Positions 33,925 to 42,305 of a stretch of DNA of 64,000 nt are shown here, piece by piece (the stretch's first letter is position 1; each line of letters starts with the position of its first letter). The stretch comes from Propionicimonas sp. (GTDB taxonomy: Bacteria > Actinomycetota > Actinomycetes > Propionibacteriales > Propionibacteriaceae), in assembly GCA_013791955.1 (NCBI GenBank), contig VMSW01000007.1, forward strand, positions 620,001-684,000, given 5' to 3'. The notes under the pieces were generated by a model, which made no database searches, was not told the DNA's origin, and saw only the letters and a list, made by a program, of their open reading frames with translations. The position numbers and the translations under genes are program-made.

Positions 33925-35129
33925 ACACTTTGCAGCAAATTCTCCTTGACACTCGGGACGGCGATTGGGGGGCTGACGTAGGTGAAGAGGCGCAGCGCTT
34001 TCGTGTTGTACGAGGGACGGACTTTGAGTCGCTCTCCTGCGGCGATGCGGCTAGCGTTCCAACACGGTTCCTGACGGAGGCGTCTAGCGGCCGGCGGACG
34101 CTCAAGCTGGGAGATGTACTCATTGAGACCGCCGGAGGGTCCCGCGGCAGGCCAACCGGGCGAACCATGCTGATCACGAAGCGAGTGCTGGACGCTCTTC
34201 AGGAGCAGGCCACTTGCGCCAGCTTTGCCCGATTCCTACGGCCAGACCCTGACCAGGTCGATTCTGGATACCTCTACTACCGCCTCCAGAGTGCCTATCG
34301 AGCCGGTGTCATGGAGAGCTTCCAGGTTCAGCACACAGGGGTCGCTCGCTTCCAATACACGACCTTCGCTTCGACCTATCAGATCGACCTGCCACCCCTC
34401 CCCACCCAACGCGCCATCGCCGAAGTCCTCGGCGCCCTCGACGACAAGATCGCCGCGAACGTGAGGCTCCAGGATTCGTCTCGCGCCCTGCGAGCTGCCT
34501 CGCTTGGGTGGGCCCTGGGTCGGGGCTCGGTGAGCGTACCCATCGGCGAGGCGACGGCTCTTCTAGGCCGCGGCAAGGCTCCGAAGTACACCGAAACGTA
34601 CGGTGGTGTGTGGGCCATCAACCAGAAGTGCGTTCGTGGCGGAGTAGTTTCTGTCGAACAAGCTCGCCTTGCCGAGGCGATGAAAGAGCCTCAACTGCAG
34701 GTGGGTGACACTCTCGTGAACTCCACCGGCCAAGGGACCCTTGGCCGGGTTGGCGTCTGGCGTGAAGATGTGGGCGCGTTCCCGGATTCACATGTAACGC
34801 TTGTTCGTTTTGATCCTGGAAAGGTGGATCCGTGGGTGGGCGCCGAGGCGGTGCTCGCGGCGGAGTCGGCCATTGAAGCGCTCGGTGAAGGGAGCACGGG
34901 CCAGACCGAGCTCAGTCGAAAGGCGCTGACGGAACTGCAAATCGAATTGCCCGCCGCTGGCCTTCATGGTGGCCTCGGCGAGCGGTTGCGGCAGCTGCAC
35001 CTCCGCGAACACCAAGCCGCAAACGAGTCCCGCCACCTCGTCACCCTCCGCGACACGCTGCTGCCGCACCTGATGAGCGGTCGCCTGACCGTCCGCGAAG
35101 CCGAGAAGCAGGTTGAGGCGGCATTGTGA
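33921..35129 (+). CDS. hsdS: Type I restriction-modification specificity subunit HsdS
   Basis: The 402-residue protein has two target-recognition domains, about 1-155 and 200-345. Each is followed by a conserved coiled-coil spacer: LPPLPTQRAIAEVLGALDDK (about 156-175) and RHLVTLRDTLLPHLMSGRL (about 371-389). It reads the two halves of the recognition site for both methylation and cleavage. GTG 33921 overlaps hsdM (GTGA), and its own stop overlaps the next gene the same way. Base composition is a little lower in GC than hsdM, usual for HsdS. Confidence 0.9.
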   Translation: MNTLQQILLDTRDGDWGADVGEEAQRFRVVRGTDFESLSCGDAASVPTRFLTEASSGRRTLKLGDVLIETAGGSRGRPTGRTMLITKRVLDALQEQATCASFARFLRPDPDQVDSGYLYYRLQSAYRAGVMESFQVQHTGVARFQYTTFASTYQIDLPPLPTQRAIAEVLGALDDKIAANVRLQDSSRALRAASLGWALGRGSVSVPIGEATALLGRGKAPKYTETYGGVWAINQKCVRGGVVSVEQARLAEAMKEPQLQVGDTLVNSTGQGTLGRVGVWREDVGAFPDSHVTLVRFDPGKVDPWVGAEAVLAAESAIEALGEGSTGQTELSRKALTELQIELPAAGLHGGLGERLRQLHLREHQAANESRHLVTLRDTLLPHLMSGRLTVREAEKQVEAAL

Positions 35130-36172
35130 ATTTCCTTGACCAGATCGCACTCGCCTCTCTCGGAGTGGCTGTGCTGTCTGTGGTCGTCACGGTGGTTCTC
35201 ACCGCCGTCGTGGCGCGGTCGGGAAGTCGTTCGCAGGAAAAGGCGCAGCAGATCCTTGAGGCGCTGCAGGGGCTAGTGACGGCGAATCGTCTGGATCGGC
35301 TCGCCGGGCAAGCGGCGGAGTTGAGCAACCACGACGATCTATTGGCCGTAGTCGCCGAGGCCCGGAGTGTCGGCGAGGGCCGGGCGGTGCGTCGAGTGGA
35401 AGAGAGTTACTGGGCGAACTCGGCGGTGCGGGCGGGGTCGGTCGACGCCAACCTTGCTGAATCCGTACGGATCACTCAAGAAAACCTTGCTGACAAGCTC
35501 GATCGATGTGGAGGCGACCGGGTCTTCGAGCTGGGCAAGTTCGTGTCTGTTGCGAAGGATTCGTCGGAATTCATGCCAGAAGTCGTTGCGCTCTGGCTCC
35601 TCAGCCAGTCCTCCGCGCCCACCCCGTTCAGGGAGTCCGAGATTCAGTATGTGCTTGAGCGAGGCCCAGATGAGTTGCTTGGTGTCCTTCTTCGTGAGCT
35701 GGGGTCTTTTCGCATGGGTTGGTCCGATGAGGTCAAGGCCGGGGCAATCGGCGCCGCCGCTGCGGTCTATCTAGGCCGAATCGGCTACGACTTCAACAAC
35801 CCCGATGGGCACACGGGGGCGACCCATGAACGTGCCACGCGCAATGCTGCCCTTGCAGGCAGCGTGTTGACCGGTCTTGCGTTGGCGCTCAAATCCGGTC
35901 ATCTGAAGGGTCTTGCCCGGTCCGCAGATCCTGCCCGGACGAGAGTGGGAGCTCTGTTGGTGGCGATGGCTGGCGCCGCGAGCTACTCAGACAAACATGG
36001 GGCGATGCGGGTTCTACAGTCGATTGGTGGCGTGGGTGTCGAGCCTTCGAGGTTGGGCGGTTACGGCAGCGAATACCGTTTTGGGATCAGCAAGTTCGCG
36101 GAGTACCAGCCGGGGCTGCTCACTGAGTTCTGGCCAGAGGGTGCGGCCTATCTGGCAGAGGTGGCCTCGTGA
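35126..36172 (+). CDS. Membrane-anchored protein of unknown function inside the type I operon
   Basis: The 348-residue product has one N-terminal transmembrane helix (about 8-30, LASLGVAVLSVVVTVVLTAVV) and a largely helical soluble part without a motif I know. Short helical stretches (FMPEVVALWLLSQSS, ELLGVLLRELGSF, GLALALKSGHLKGLARS) suggest an alpha-solenoid. It starts at GTG 35126 within the hsdS stop and its own stop overlaps the next frame, so it is translated as part of the operon. It may add membrane attachment or an immunity function, which is inference. Confidence 0.6.
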   Translation: MNFLDQIALASLGVAVLSVVVTVVLTAVVARSGSRSQEKAQQILEALQGLVTANRLDRLAGQAAELSNHDDLLAVVAEARSVGEGRAVRRVEESYWANSAVRAGSVDANLAESVRITQENLADKLDRCGGDRVFELGKFVSVAKDSSEFMPEVVALWLLSQSSAPTPFRESEIQYVLERGPDELLGVLLRELGSFRMGWSDEVKAGAIGAAAAVYLGRIGYDFNNPDGHTGATHERATRNAALAGSVLTGLALALKSGHLKGLARSADPARTRVGALLVAMAGAASYSDKHGAMRVLQSIGGVGVEPSRLGGYGSEYRFGISKFAEYQPGLLTEFWPEGAAYLAEVAS

Positions 36173-36312
36173 CCCACGAGTTCACCCGGTACATCCAGCG
36201 CCGCCACCACGGCATCAGCGGATTTTCGCCGCAGAACTTCTGGCAGATGCGGCAGCTTCACCAGACCCATGCTGATGCCAAGGCTCTCTCACCACAGGCG
36301 AGAGAAACGACC
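36169..36312 (+). pseudogene. Remnant of a DUF1016 (YhcG-type) nuclease gene
   Basis: The frame from GTG 36169 encodes HHGISGFSPQNFWQMRQLHQ and following residues. These match the N-terminal domain of DUF1016/PDDEXK proteins, typically RGFSRRNLxRMRQFY. Similarity stops near residue 48. The frame runs on to 36585 as unrelated sequence, overlapping the hsdR start. Full proteins are about 350 residues with a C-terminal nuclease, which is absent. The overlap with the previous gene shows it was once part of the operon. Confidence 0.6.
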
Positions 36313-36575
36313 TGGACAGGATGTCGTGAGTTCGTTTGTGGGGGTGATGCGTCGCTCGACTTACGCGTTCAAGTTAGTTATGAGGCCGCGGAGAGCGACA
36401 CCAAATCCATACTTAAGCCCATTGTTAGTTGTGAGACTCGGACGAGATGCATCCGTGGCCCGCGAGCGGCATTGACTTACCCGTCGGTCGCTGGTCGTCA
36501 GATTGCGCATCCTCACCCTCAGGGTGATGTTCGGTCATCTAATGATCGGCCGCTCAACGAAAGGAAGCCCGGCAG
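36313..36575. other. Spacer before hsdR
   Basis: This stretch carries no supported gene and is visibly richer in A and T than its surroundings. It may be decayed coding DNA from the nuclease remnant. It could now hold a separate hsdR promoter. GAAAGGAAG near 36560 is the hsdR ribosome binding site. Confidence 0.4.
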
Positions 36576-39500
36576 ATGGCACTAATCAGTGAAGCCGAAT
36601 GGGAGGCCACCGCGATCGAGGTATTGGGCGAGCAGGCGTGGGTGCCAGCCACCGGCACCCAGATCGCCCACGAGCGCCTCTCGGCGTCCGACATCTTCCT
36701 GCACGAACGGTTCCGCGAAGCTCTGGTGCGGCTGAACCCGGCCGTGCCCGAGACCTATCTGCGCCAGGCCGCGACCGAGATTCTCACCCCGTCCAGCCAG
36801 GACGCGATCACCGAAAACCGGCGACTACACGAGTTCCTGGTGCACGGCTACCGCGGCATCACCTATCTCGACAACGACGGCCTTGAGCAGAACCCCACCC
36901 TTCAGCTGATCGGGCGCGACCCGGGCGACAACGACTGGCTGGCGGTGCAGCAACTCACCATCAGTAACGCCGAACACCACCGCCGCTTCGACGTGGTCTG
37001 TTACCTCAACGGCTTGCCGGTGATCATTTGCGAACTCAAGCAGGCCGGGCTTGCCACCGCCGATCTGGCTGCTGCGCACAGCCAGCTAGGCACCTACCTT
37101 GCGGAGTTCCCGCTGGCTTTCCGCGGCTGCGTGCTGAGCGTGATTTCAGACGGCGTGACCGCTGGCTACGGCACCCCTTTCACTCCGCTGCACCACTACG
37201 CGTCCTGGAATGTCGACGACGACGGCTTGCCGCTGCAACTAGGGGAGTCGATCGAGGACACCGACTACAACACGGCTCTCGAGGTCACCTTCTACGGTTT
37301 GGGCAACCAGACGCGCTTCCTCGATCTGCTGCGAAACTTCACCGCCTTCGACGCCGGCGAGTTCGGGCTGGCCAAGCGCATCGCCAAGCCGCACCAATAC
37401 TTCGCCGTCAACAAAGCCCTCGGTCGCACAGTGACCGCAGTGAAGTCCGACGGGCGAGCCGGAGTCGTGTGGCACACCCAAGGCTCGGGCAAGTCGATGG
37501 AGATGGAGCTGTTCGCCAACCTGGTGATGCGCTCGGCCCACCTACTCAACCCGACCATCGTGGTGATCACCGATCGGCGCGAACTCGACGGACAGCTTTA
37601 CCAAGGATTTGCCGCCTCAACCCTGCTGCCGGAAAAGCCCATTCAGATCACCACCCGCTCGCAGTTGCGCACAGAGCTGACCCAGCGTTCCAGCGGGGGC
37701 ATCTTGTTCACCACCTTGCAGAAGTTCGGCCGCACCCTCGAGGAGCGCGAGTCGGGCGCCGATCATCCGCTGCTAAGCGAGCGCCGCAACATCGTGGTGA
37801 TCGTGGACGAAGCCCACCGCTCGCACTACGACAACCTGGACGGCTACGCGCGCTTCTTGCGCGACGCGCTGCCGCACGCCACCCTGATCGCTTTCACGGG
37901 CACCCCGGTCAGCACCGTCGACCACAACACCCAAGAGGTCTTCGGCACCTACATCGACATCTACGACCTGACCAGAGCGGTGAGTGATGGCGCCACGGTG
38001 TCGGTCATGGTGGAACCGCGGTTGGTGAAGGTTGCCTTTGCCGACGACGTCTCCCCCGAAGACCTCGACCGGGCCGCCGATGAGGCCACCATTGGGCTGG
38101 ACGAGGTGGAGCGCGAGCGGCTGGAGAAATCGGTGGCGGTGATCAACGCCGTGTACGGCGCGCCAGCCCGGCTGGCCACCTTGGCTGCCGACATCGTGGC
38201 GCACTGGGAGACGCGCCGGGAGCGGATGCGTCCGCTGATCGACGGGCCGGGCAAAGCAATGATCGTGGGCGCTACCCGGCAGATCTGTGCCGACCTGTAC
38301 GCCCAGCTGATCGAGCTGCGGCCCGACTGGCACTCCGACGCCCTCGAAGGTGGCGTGCTCAAAGTGGTGTATTCGGGCAGCGCCGCCGACGACGGTGAAA
38401 TTGGCAAGCACGTCCGCCGGGATTCCGAGAACCAGGTGATCAAGAAGCGGCTGAAAGACGCCGAGGACTGCCTGGAGCTGGTGATCGTCAAAGACATGAT
38501 GCTCACCGGCTACGACTCGCCACCGCTGCACACCCTCTACCTGGATCGTCCGATGAAGGGCGCCCTCCTCATGCAGACCCTGGCTCGGGTGAACCGCACC
38601 TTCCGCGGCAAGGATTCCGGCCTGCTGGTGGGCTACGCCCCTCTGCTGGAAAGCCTCAGCGCGGCGCTGGCTGAATACAGCGACAGCGATCAGGAGCATC
38701 GTCCGGTGGGGCGCCTGGCCTCCGAAGCTGTTGATCTTGCTCGCACGCTGCTCGAACAGTTGCGGGAGCTGGCTGCTGGCTACGACTGGCGGGCAAAGGT
38801 GGTGGGGCCGAAGGGTTGGCTGAAAGCGACCACGGGTCTGACTGCGTGGCTGCGCAACCCGCAGATGCCGGGCAATCAGGTGCCAGAAGGCGAGATTGGG
38901 CTGGCTGGACGGTTCCGGCAGCTTTCCGGGCAGCTGGGACGGGCCTGGGCGCTGGCGGCTGGTTACACGAACCTCTCCGACGTGCGTGACGAAGTGCGCT
39001 TCTATGAGGAAGTGCGGGTCTGGATGGCCAAGTTCGACGCGGCCGAGCGAGTAGCGCGCGGCGAGCCCGTCCCCGAAGAAGTCGCCAGGCTGCTGCGGCA
39101 ACTGGCCTACCAAGCTACGGATTCCGGCGAGGTCATCGACATCTATGCCGCCGCCGAGATTACCCGGCCAGACTTCAACGACCTGACCCCGGCGGCGTTG
39201 GCCCGAGCTCAGCAGTCGAGCAACCCCCATCTGGCGATCGAGGCGCTGCGCGACGCGATTCTGGCCGAGGCGGCGCGTTCAACCGGGGCAAGCCTGGTGC
39301 GGCAGCGCGCTTTCAGCGAACGTCTTTCCGATGTGATGATCCGCTACACCAACAGCCAACTCAGTGCTGCCGAGGTGCTGATCGAACTGTTCGAGATGGC
39401 CAAAGATCTCGCCGCTGAAGCCAAGCGAGGCGAGCAGTTCGACCCGCCACTGGGCGTCGACGAACTGGCCACCTATGACGCCATTTCCGACAACGCCTCC

Positions 39501-39734
39501 GCGCTCGACGTGCTTGGCCAGGACATTTTGGCCGATATCGCCCGGCAGTTGGTGGCCATGATGCGCGCCGACGTAAAGACTGACTGGACCGTGCGCGACG
39601 ACGTCCGAGCGTCGCTGCGGGCCAAGATCAGGCGCCTATTGCGGAAATACAAGTACCCACCCGACCAAGCCGAAGGTGCGGTCAAGCAAGTCATCGAGCA
39701 GATGGAACTGCTCGCGCCGGGCGTGGCGGCGTAA
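36576..39734 (+). CDS. hsdR: Type I restriction endonuclease subunit HsdR
   Basis: The 1052-residue motor and nuclease subunit has an N-terminal PD-ExK nuclease (RRFDVVCYLNGLPVIICELKQ, about 134-154, split here). A superfamily 2 translocase follows, with Walker A HTQGSGKSMEM (about 301-311), DEAH (VIVDEAHRSHYD, about 410), FTGTP and the late motif RVNRT. A C-terminal helical domain binds the methylase core. All key motifs look intact, so the system should cut. It sits about 260 bases after the nuclease remnant rather than overlapping its neighbour. Confidence 0.93.
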   Translation: MALISEAEWEATAIEVLGEQAWVPATGTQIAHERLSASDIFLHERFREALVRLNPAVPETYLRQAATEILTPSSQDAITENRRLHEFLVHGYRGITYLDNDGLEQNPTLQLIGRDPGDNDWLAVQQLTISNAEHHRRFDVVCYLNGLPVIICELKQAGLATADLAAAHSQLGTYLAEFPLAFRGCVLSVISDGVTAGYGTPFTPLHHYASWNVDDDGLPLQLGESIEDTDYNTALEVTFYGLGNQTRFLDLLRNFTAFDAGEFGLAKRIAKPHQYFAVNKALGRTVTAVKSDGRAGVVWHTQGSGKSMEMELFANLVMRSAHLLNPTIVVITDRRELDGQLYQGFAASTLLPEKPIQITTRSQLRTELTQRSSGGILFTTLQKFGRTLEERESGADHPLLSERRNIVVIVDEAHRSHYDNLDGYARFLRDALPHATLIAFTGTPVSTVDHNTQEVFGTYIDIYDLTRAVSDGATVSVMVEPRLVKVAFADDVSPEDLDRAADEATIGLDEVERERLEKSVAVINAVYGAPARLATLAADIVAHWETRRERMRPLIDGPGKAMIVGATRQICADLYAQLIELRPDWHSDALEGGVLKVVYSGSAADDGEIGKHVRRDSENQVIKKRLKDAEDCLELVIVKDMMLTGYDSPPLHTLYLDRPMKGALLMQTLARVNRTFRGKDSGLLVGYAPLLESLSAALAEYSDSDQEHRPVGRLASEAVDLARTLLEQLRELAAGYDWRAKVVGPKGWLKATTGLTAWLRNPQMPGNQVPEGEIGLAGRFRQLSGQLGRAWALAAGYTNLSDVRDEVRFYEEVRVWMAKFDAAERVARGEPVPEEVARLLRQLAYQATDSGEVIDIYAAAEITRPDFNDLTPAALARAQQSSNPHLAIEALRDAILAEAARSTGASLVRQRAFSERLSDVMIRYTNSQLSAAEVLIELFEMAKDLAAEAKRGEQFDPPLGVDELATYDAISDNASALDVLGQDILADIARQLVAMMRADVKTDWTVRDDVRASLRAKIRRLLRKYKYPPDQAEGAVKQVIEQMELLAPGVAA

Positions 39735-39775
39735 ATGGCAAGAGTTGGTCGAGCGGATCAGAAGGAGTAACTGGG

Positions 39776-40387
39776 ATGAAAGCGGTACGAGCATGGCTCA
39801 TTGGGCTGTTGGCCGTGGGTCTGGTTGGTGGGGGAGCCGCCGCCGCGCTTGGAGTGGTACAGGCGTTTCCGGGTTTTCAACTGTTCGGTGTGAGCTCGGA
39901 GACTCGCACCACCCAGATCATCAACTCGGTGACCCGCAAGGAGCAGGTTGTGCTGCTGAGCTTGGGGATCCAGGGCATCACGAAGAAGGAGCAGGGGTGC
40001 ACAAAGGTGCTTGGCGTCGAGGTGCCGGGCAGCGAGCGGGCCGTCTTCATGCAATATGGCTTCAATGCCAAGGTCGGCATTGACGGCAAAGACGTCACCA
40101 TCGTGCACAAGGGCGAGAAGCAGTACCTCGTGTCGGTGCCGAAGTTCATGTTCATTGGACACAGTGACGAGCATTTCGAACTCGCGGTGGAGAACAACGG
40201 CGTGCTGAGCTGGACGTCCCCAGAGATCGACAAGCTCGCGATGATCAACGCCATCCTCAACGACGAGGCGCAACGGGGCTACGTCGACCAGAACCAGGAG
40301 ATATTGAAGGACCAGGCCAAGGCGTTCTATACCGGGGTGATATCGGGCATCGATCAGACAATTTCCCTGAGCTTCGAGTTCCGCTGA
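39776..40387 (+). CDS. DUF4230-like membrane-anchored protein
   Basis: The 203-residue protein has an N-terminal transmembrane helix (about 5-30) and an exported or cytoplasmic domain. That domain contains TRTTQIINSVTRKEQVVLL, YGFNAKVGID and YLVSVPKFMFIG, a layout like DUF4230 proteins (band-like domain followed by a helix). Function unknown. GAAGGAGTAACTGG precedes the ATG. Its stop overlaps the start of the large hydrolase gene (TGATG), which ties the two together. Confidence 0.6.
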   Translation: MKAVRAWLIGLLAVGLVGGGAAAALGVVQAFPGFQLFGVSSETRTTQIINSVTRKEQVVLLSLGIQGITKKEQGCTKVLGVEVPGSERAVFMQYGFNAKVGIDGKDVTIVHKGEKQYLVSVPKFMFIGHSDEHFELAVENNGVLSWTSPEIDKLAMINAILNDEAQRGYVDQNQEILKDQAKAFYTGVISGIDQTISLSFEFR

Positions 40388-42255
40388 TGACCGCGGCTAC
40401 GGGGGAGAAGCCGACGATGTCGGAGAAGCCGATTCTGCTGTTGCTTCATGGTGTGGGTGCCGGCCCCAACCGTGAGGAGTGGGTCGGCGCCCTCGAAAGT
40501 GCACTCAACGAACTCGGCTACCCAGACTTGGCGGGCGCAACCGTGATCGCGCCGAAGTATGCCCACGCTCTACGTGATACCGACGATGACGACGAGAAGA
40601 TTCCTGGCTTCACGGCGAAGGCGCCATTCGGTGAGGACCCTCGAAAGAACCGCAGAGAGTTCGAGCGACACATGGGAGCCGTTGAGCAGAGGCTCGGGCG
40701 TCATAACCGAGGCGCTGGTTGGGCGGGGGGAGACACCATCGCTGAAGCGGCTCTAGCCCAGCCGTTCTTCGCCCAGGCTTCGAACTACCTGACCAAGCCA
40801 CAGATACGCGCTCAGGTCTTGGGCCGGGTGTTGAAGGCCCTGCCATCGTCTGGGCGCCTGGTCATTGTCGGCCATAGCCTCGGATCAGTGATTGCTGCAG
40901 ACCTGGTGCGGCGGCTGCCGTCGGGACTCACGGTGGTCGGCATGGTGACCGTGGGGAGTCCGCTGGCCCATCCGAAGTTCGCTGACGGTTGGCTCAGGGA
41001 CACCCTCAAGGAGCCCCCGGTCGGCCTCGGCTGGTGGGTCAACTTCTGGAATGCTGCTGACCCCGTGACGACGCGCCAAGGCATCTCGTCGGTCTTTCCA
41101 TGGATGGTCGATTTTCGCGTGCCGACCGTGGTGGGAAGCAAGTGTCACAACGCGGAGATGTACCTTTCGTGTCCGGCCGTAGCGGAGGCGATCGGCTTCG
41201 CCCTCTTCGGCTCGCTGTCGAAGGAACTCGTCCTGGCTTCGAGAGATGTGGACGTCCCGCTCGACTACCCCGAGACAGTCGCCGTGATGGCGTTGCGCTA
41301 TGCACACCTCATTGCTTCCAGGCTGAAGGCCGAAGATCGGGATCGCTATCTAGGCGCCTTGCGGCAGGTGCAAGCAGAGACGGTCGAACGTCTGACGGGG
41401 CGCAACGAGCGCGAGAATCGCCCGATTCCGACAGAGGTCGCCAGGCTCCTTTGTGACCTGTCCGACTCGGAATCGCTGGTTCCGGAACCGCGCCCGATCA
41501 GTCACCTGTCCAAAGACGACGCGGTCGTGCCCCTGTTGAGCATCGTCGCGGCGAACGTGGTGTTTCCGTTCGAGATCACTGTGCCGAAGGGCGTGCTCGA
41601 AGAGGCCGTGGAGGAGTTGACTGCCGAGATGTGGTTGGGCGGGCAAATGGGCACCGACGTGTTCGCGGCCGCCGGTGAAGCCCAGCGGGTGCTGGCCGGC
41701 CCGAGCCAACTGAGCTGGATCAAGTGGGTTGCCGTCGGTGTAGGGGCGGCCGCCATTGTCGTGGCAACTGCTGGTCTCGCTCTGGCGGCAGCGCCCGGCG
41801 TGGCGGGCGCCGCCGCCATTACTAGTGCGTTGGCAGCCTTCGGCCCCGGCGGAATGATTGGGGGACTGCTCACCGCAGGCACGCTCGTTACTGCCGGTGG
41901 CGGCGGTGTCGCATTCGGCTTGGCCAGCCCTGCGGCAACCGTAGAGGCCGTCGAAGCAGTTGTCTGGGGGCAACTGGCGGCGGCGATTCTTCGACATCGT
42001 CAGGGTCTCGCTCAGGACCCGATGCTCTGGTTTAGCCTGACGGAATCGGCCGCCGAGGTTCGCCGGGAACGTGCGCGCCTGGAGGCGTTCTCTGAGCGCT
42101 CGGCGCCGACGCTGAAGGCCCTGCAACGGAAGCTCCAGATGATCGATCGCGCGCTGGCATATCTACGTGAACAAGGACTCGTGCCTTCTGCGGCTCTTCT
42201 TGGCGCTGCGAAGCCGGGCGATGATCCCTCCTACGCGTCAGCCAACGAGCGTTAG
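40387..42255 (+). CDS. Large alpha/beta-hydrolase with membrane-inserting segment
   Basis: The 622-residue protein has an alpha/beta-hydrolase domain at about 10-270: the oxyanion loop LLHGVGAGPN, the nucleophile elbow VIVGHSLGSVIAADL (Ser at about 163), NAADPV (acid candidate) and KCHNAEMY (His candidate). Residues about 440-520 hold two long Ala/Gly-rich hydrophobic segments (WVAVGVGAAAIVVATAG and GGMIGGLLTAGTLVTAGGGG) of glycine-zipper look, then a coiled tail. A lipase acting at a membrane is plausible. Its place right after a type I system, coupled to the DUF4230-like gene, suggests a defence effector; this is inference. Confidence 0.6.
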   Translation: MTAATGEKPTMSEKPILLLLHGVGAGPNREEWVGALESALNELGYPDLAGATVIAPKYAHALRDTDDDDEKIPGFTAKAPFGEDPRKNRREFERHMGAVEQRLGRHNRGAGWAGGDTIAEAALAQPFFAQASNYLTKPQIRAQVLGRVLKALPSSGRLVIVGHSLGSVIAADLVRRLPSGLTVVGMVTVGSPLAHPKFADGWLRDTLKEPPVGLGWWVNFWNAADPVTTRQGISSVFPWMVDFRVPTVVGSKCHNAEMYLSCPAVAEAIGFALFGSLSKELVLASRDVDVPLDYPETVAVMALRYAHLIASRLKAEDRDRYLGALRQVQAETVERLTGRNERENRPIPTEVARLLCDLSDSESLVPEPRPISHLSKDDAVVPLLSIVAANVVFPFEITVPKGVLEEAVEELTAEMWLGGQMGTDVFAAAGEAQRVLAGPSQLSWIKWVAVGVGAAAIVVATAGLALAAAPGVAGAAAITSALAAFGPGGMIGGLLTAGTLVTAGGGGVAFGLASPAATVEAVEAVVWGQLAAAILRHRQGLAQDPMLWFSLTESAAEVRRERARLEAFSERSAPTLKALQRKLQMIDRALAYLREQGLVPSAALLGAAKPGDDPSYASANER

Positions 42256-42265
42256 CGACGCTCGG

Positions 42266-42295
42266 TAGCACACCTTAGGCCGCTAACGTGTGCTA
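42266..42295. promoter_or_regulatory. Palindrome upstream of the Fic gene
   Basis: TAGCACAC (42266-42273) and GTGTGCTA (42288-42295) form an 8-base inverted repeat with a 14-base loop. GCTAACGT also occurs twice (42282 and 42292). The site ends 11 bases before the Fic ATG. The Fic protein's own C-terminal winged helix is a candidate binder. Confidence 0.5.
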
Positions 42296-42305
42296 ACGTC
42301 GATTC

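Noticed and set aside
37773-39230. 485-codon open frame on the minus strand
   Set aside because: It lies opposite hsdR, whose motifs are intact; the His/Gln/Val-rich product is typical of high-GC antisense frames.
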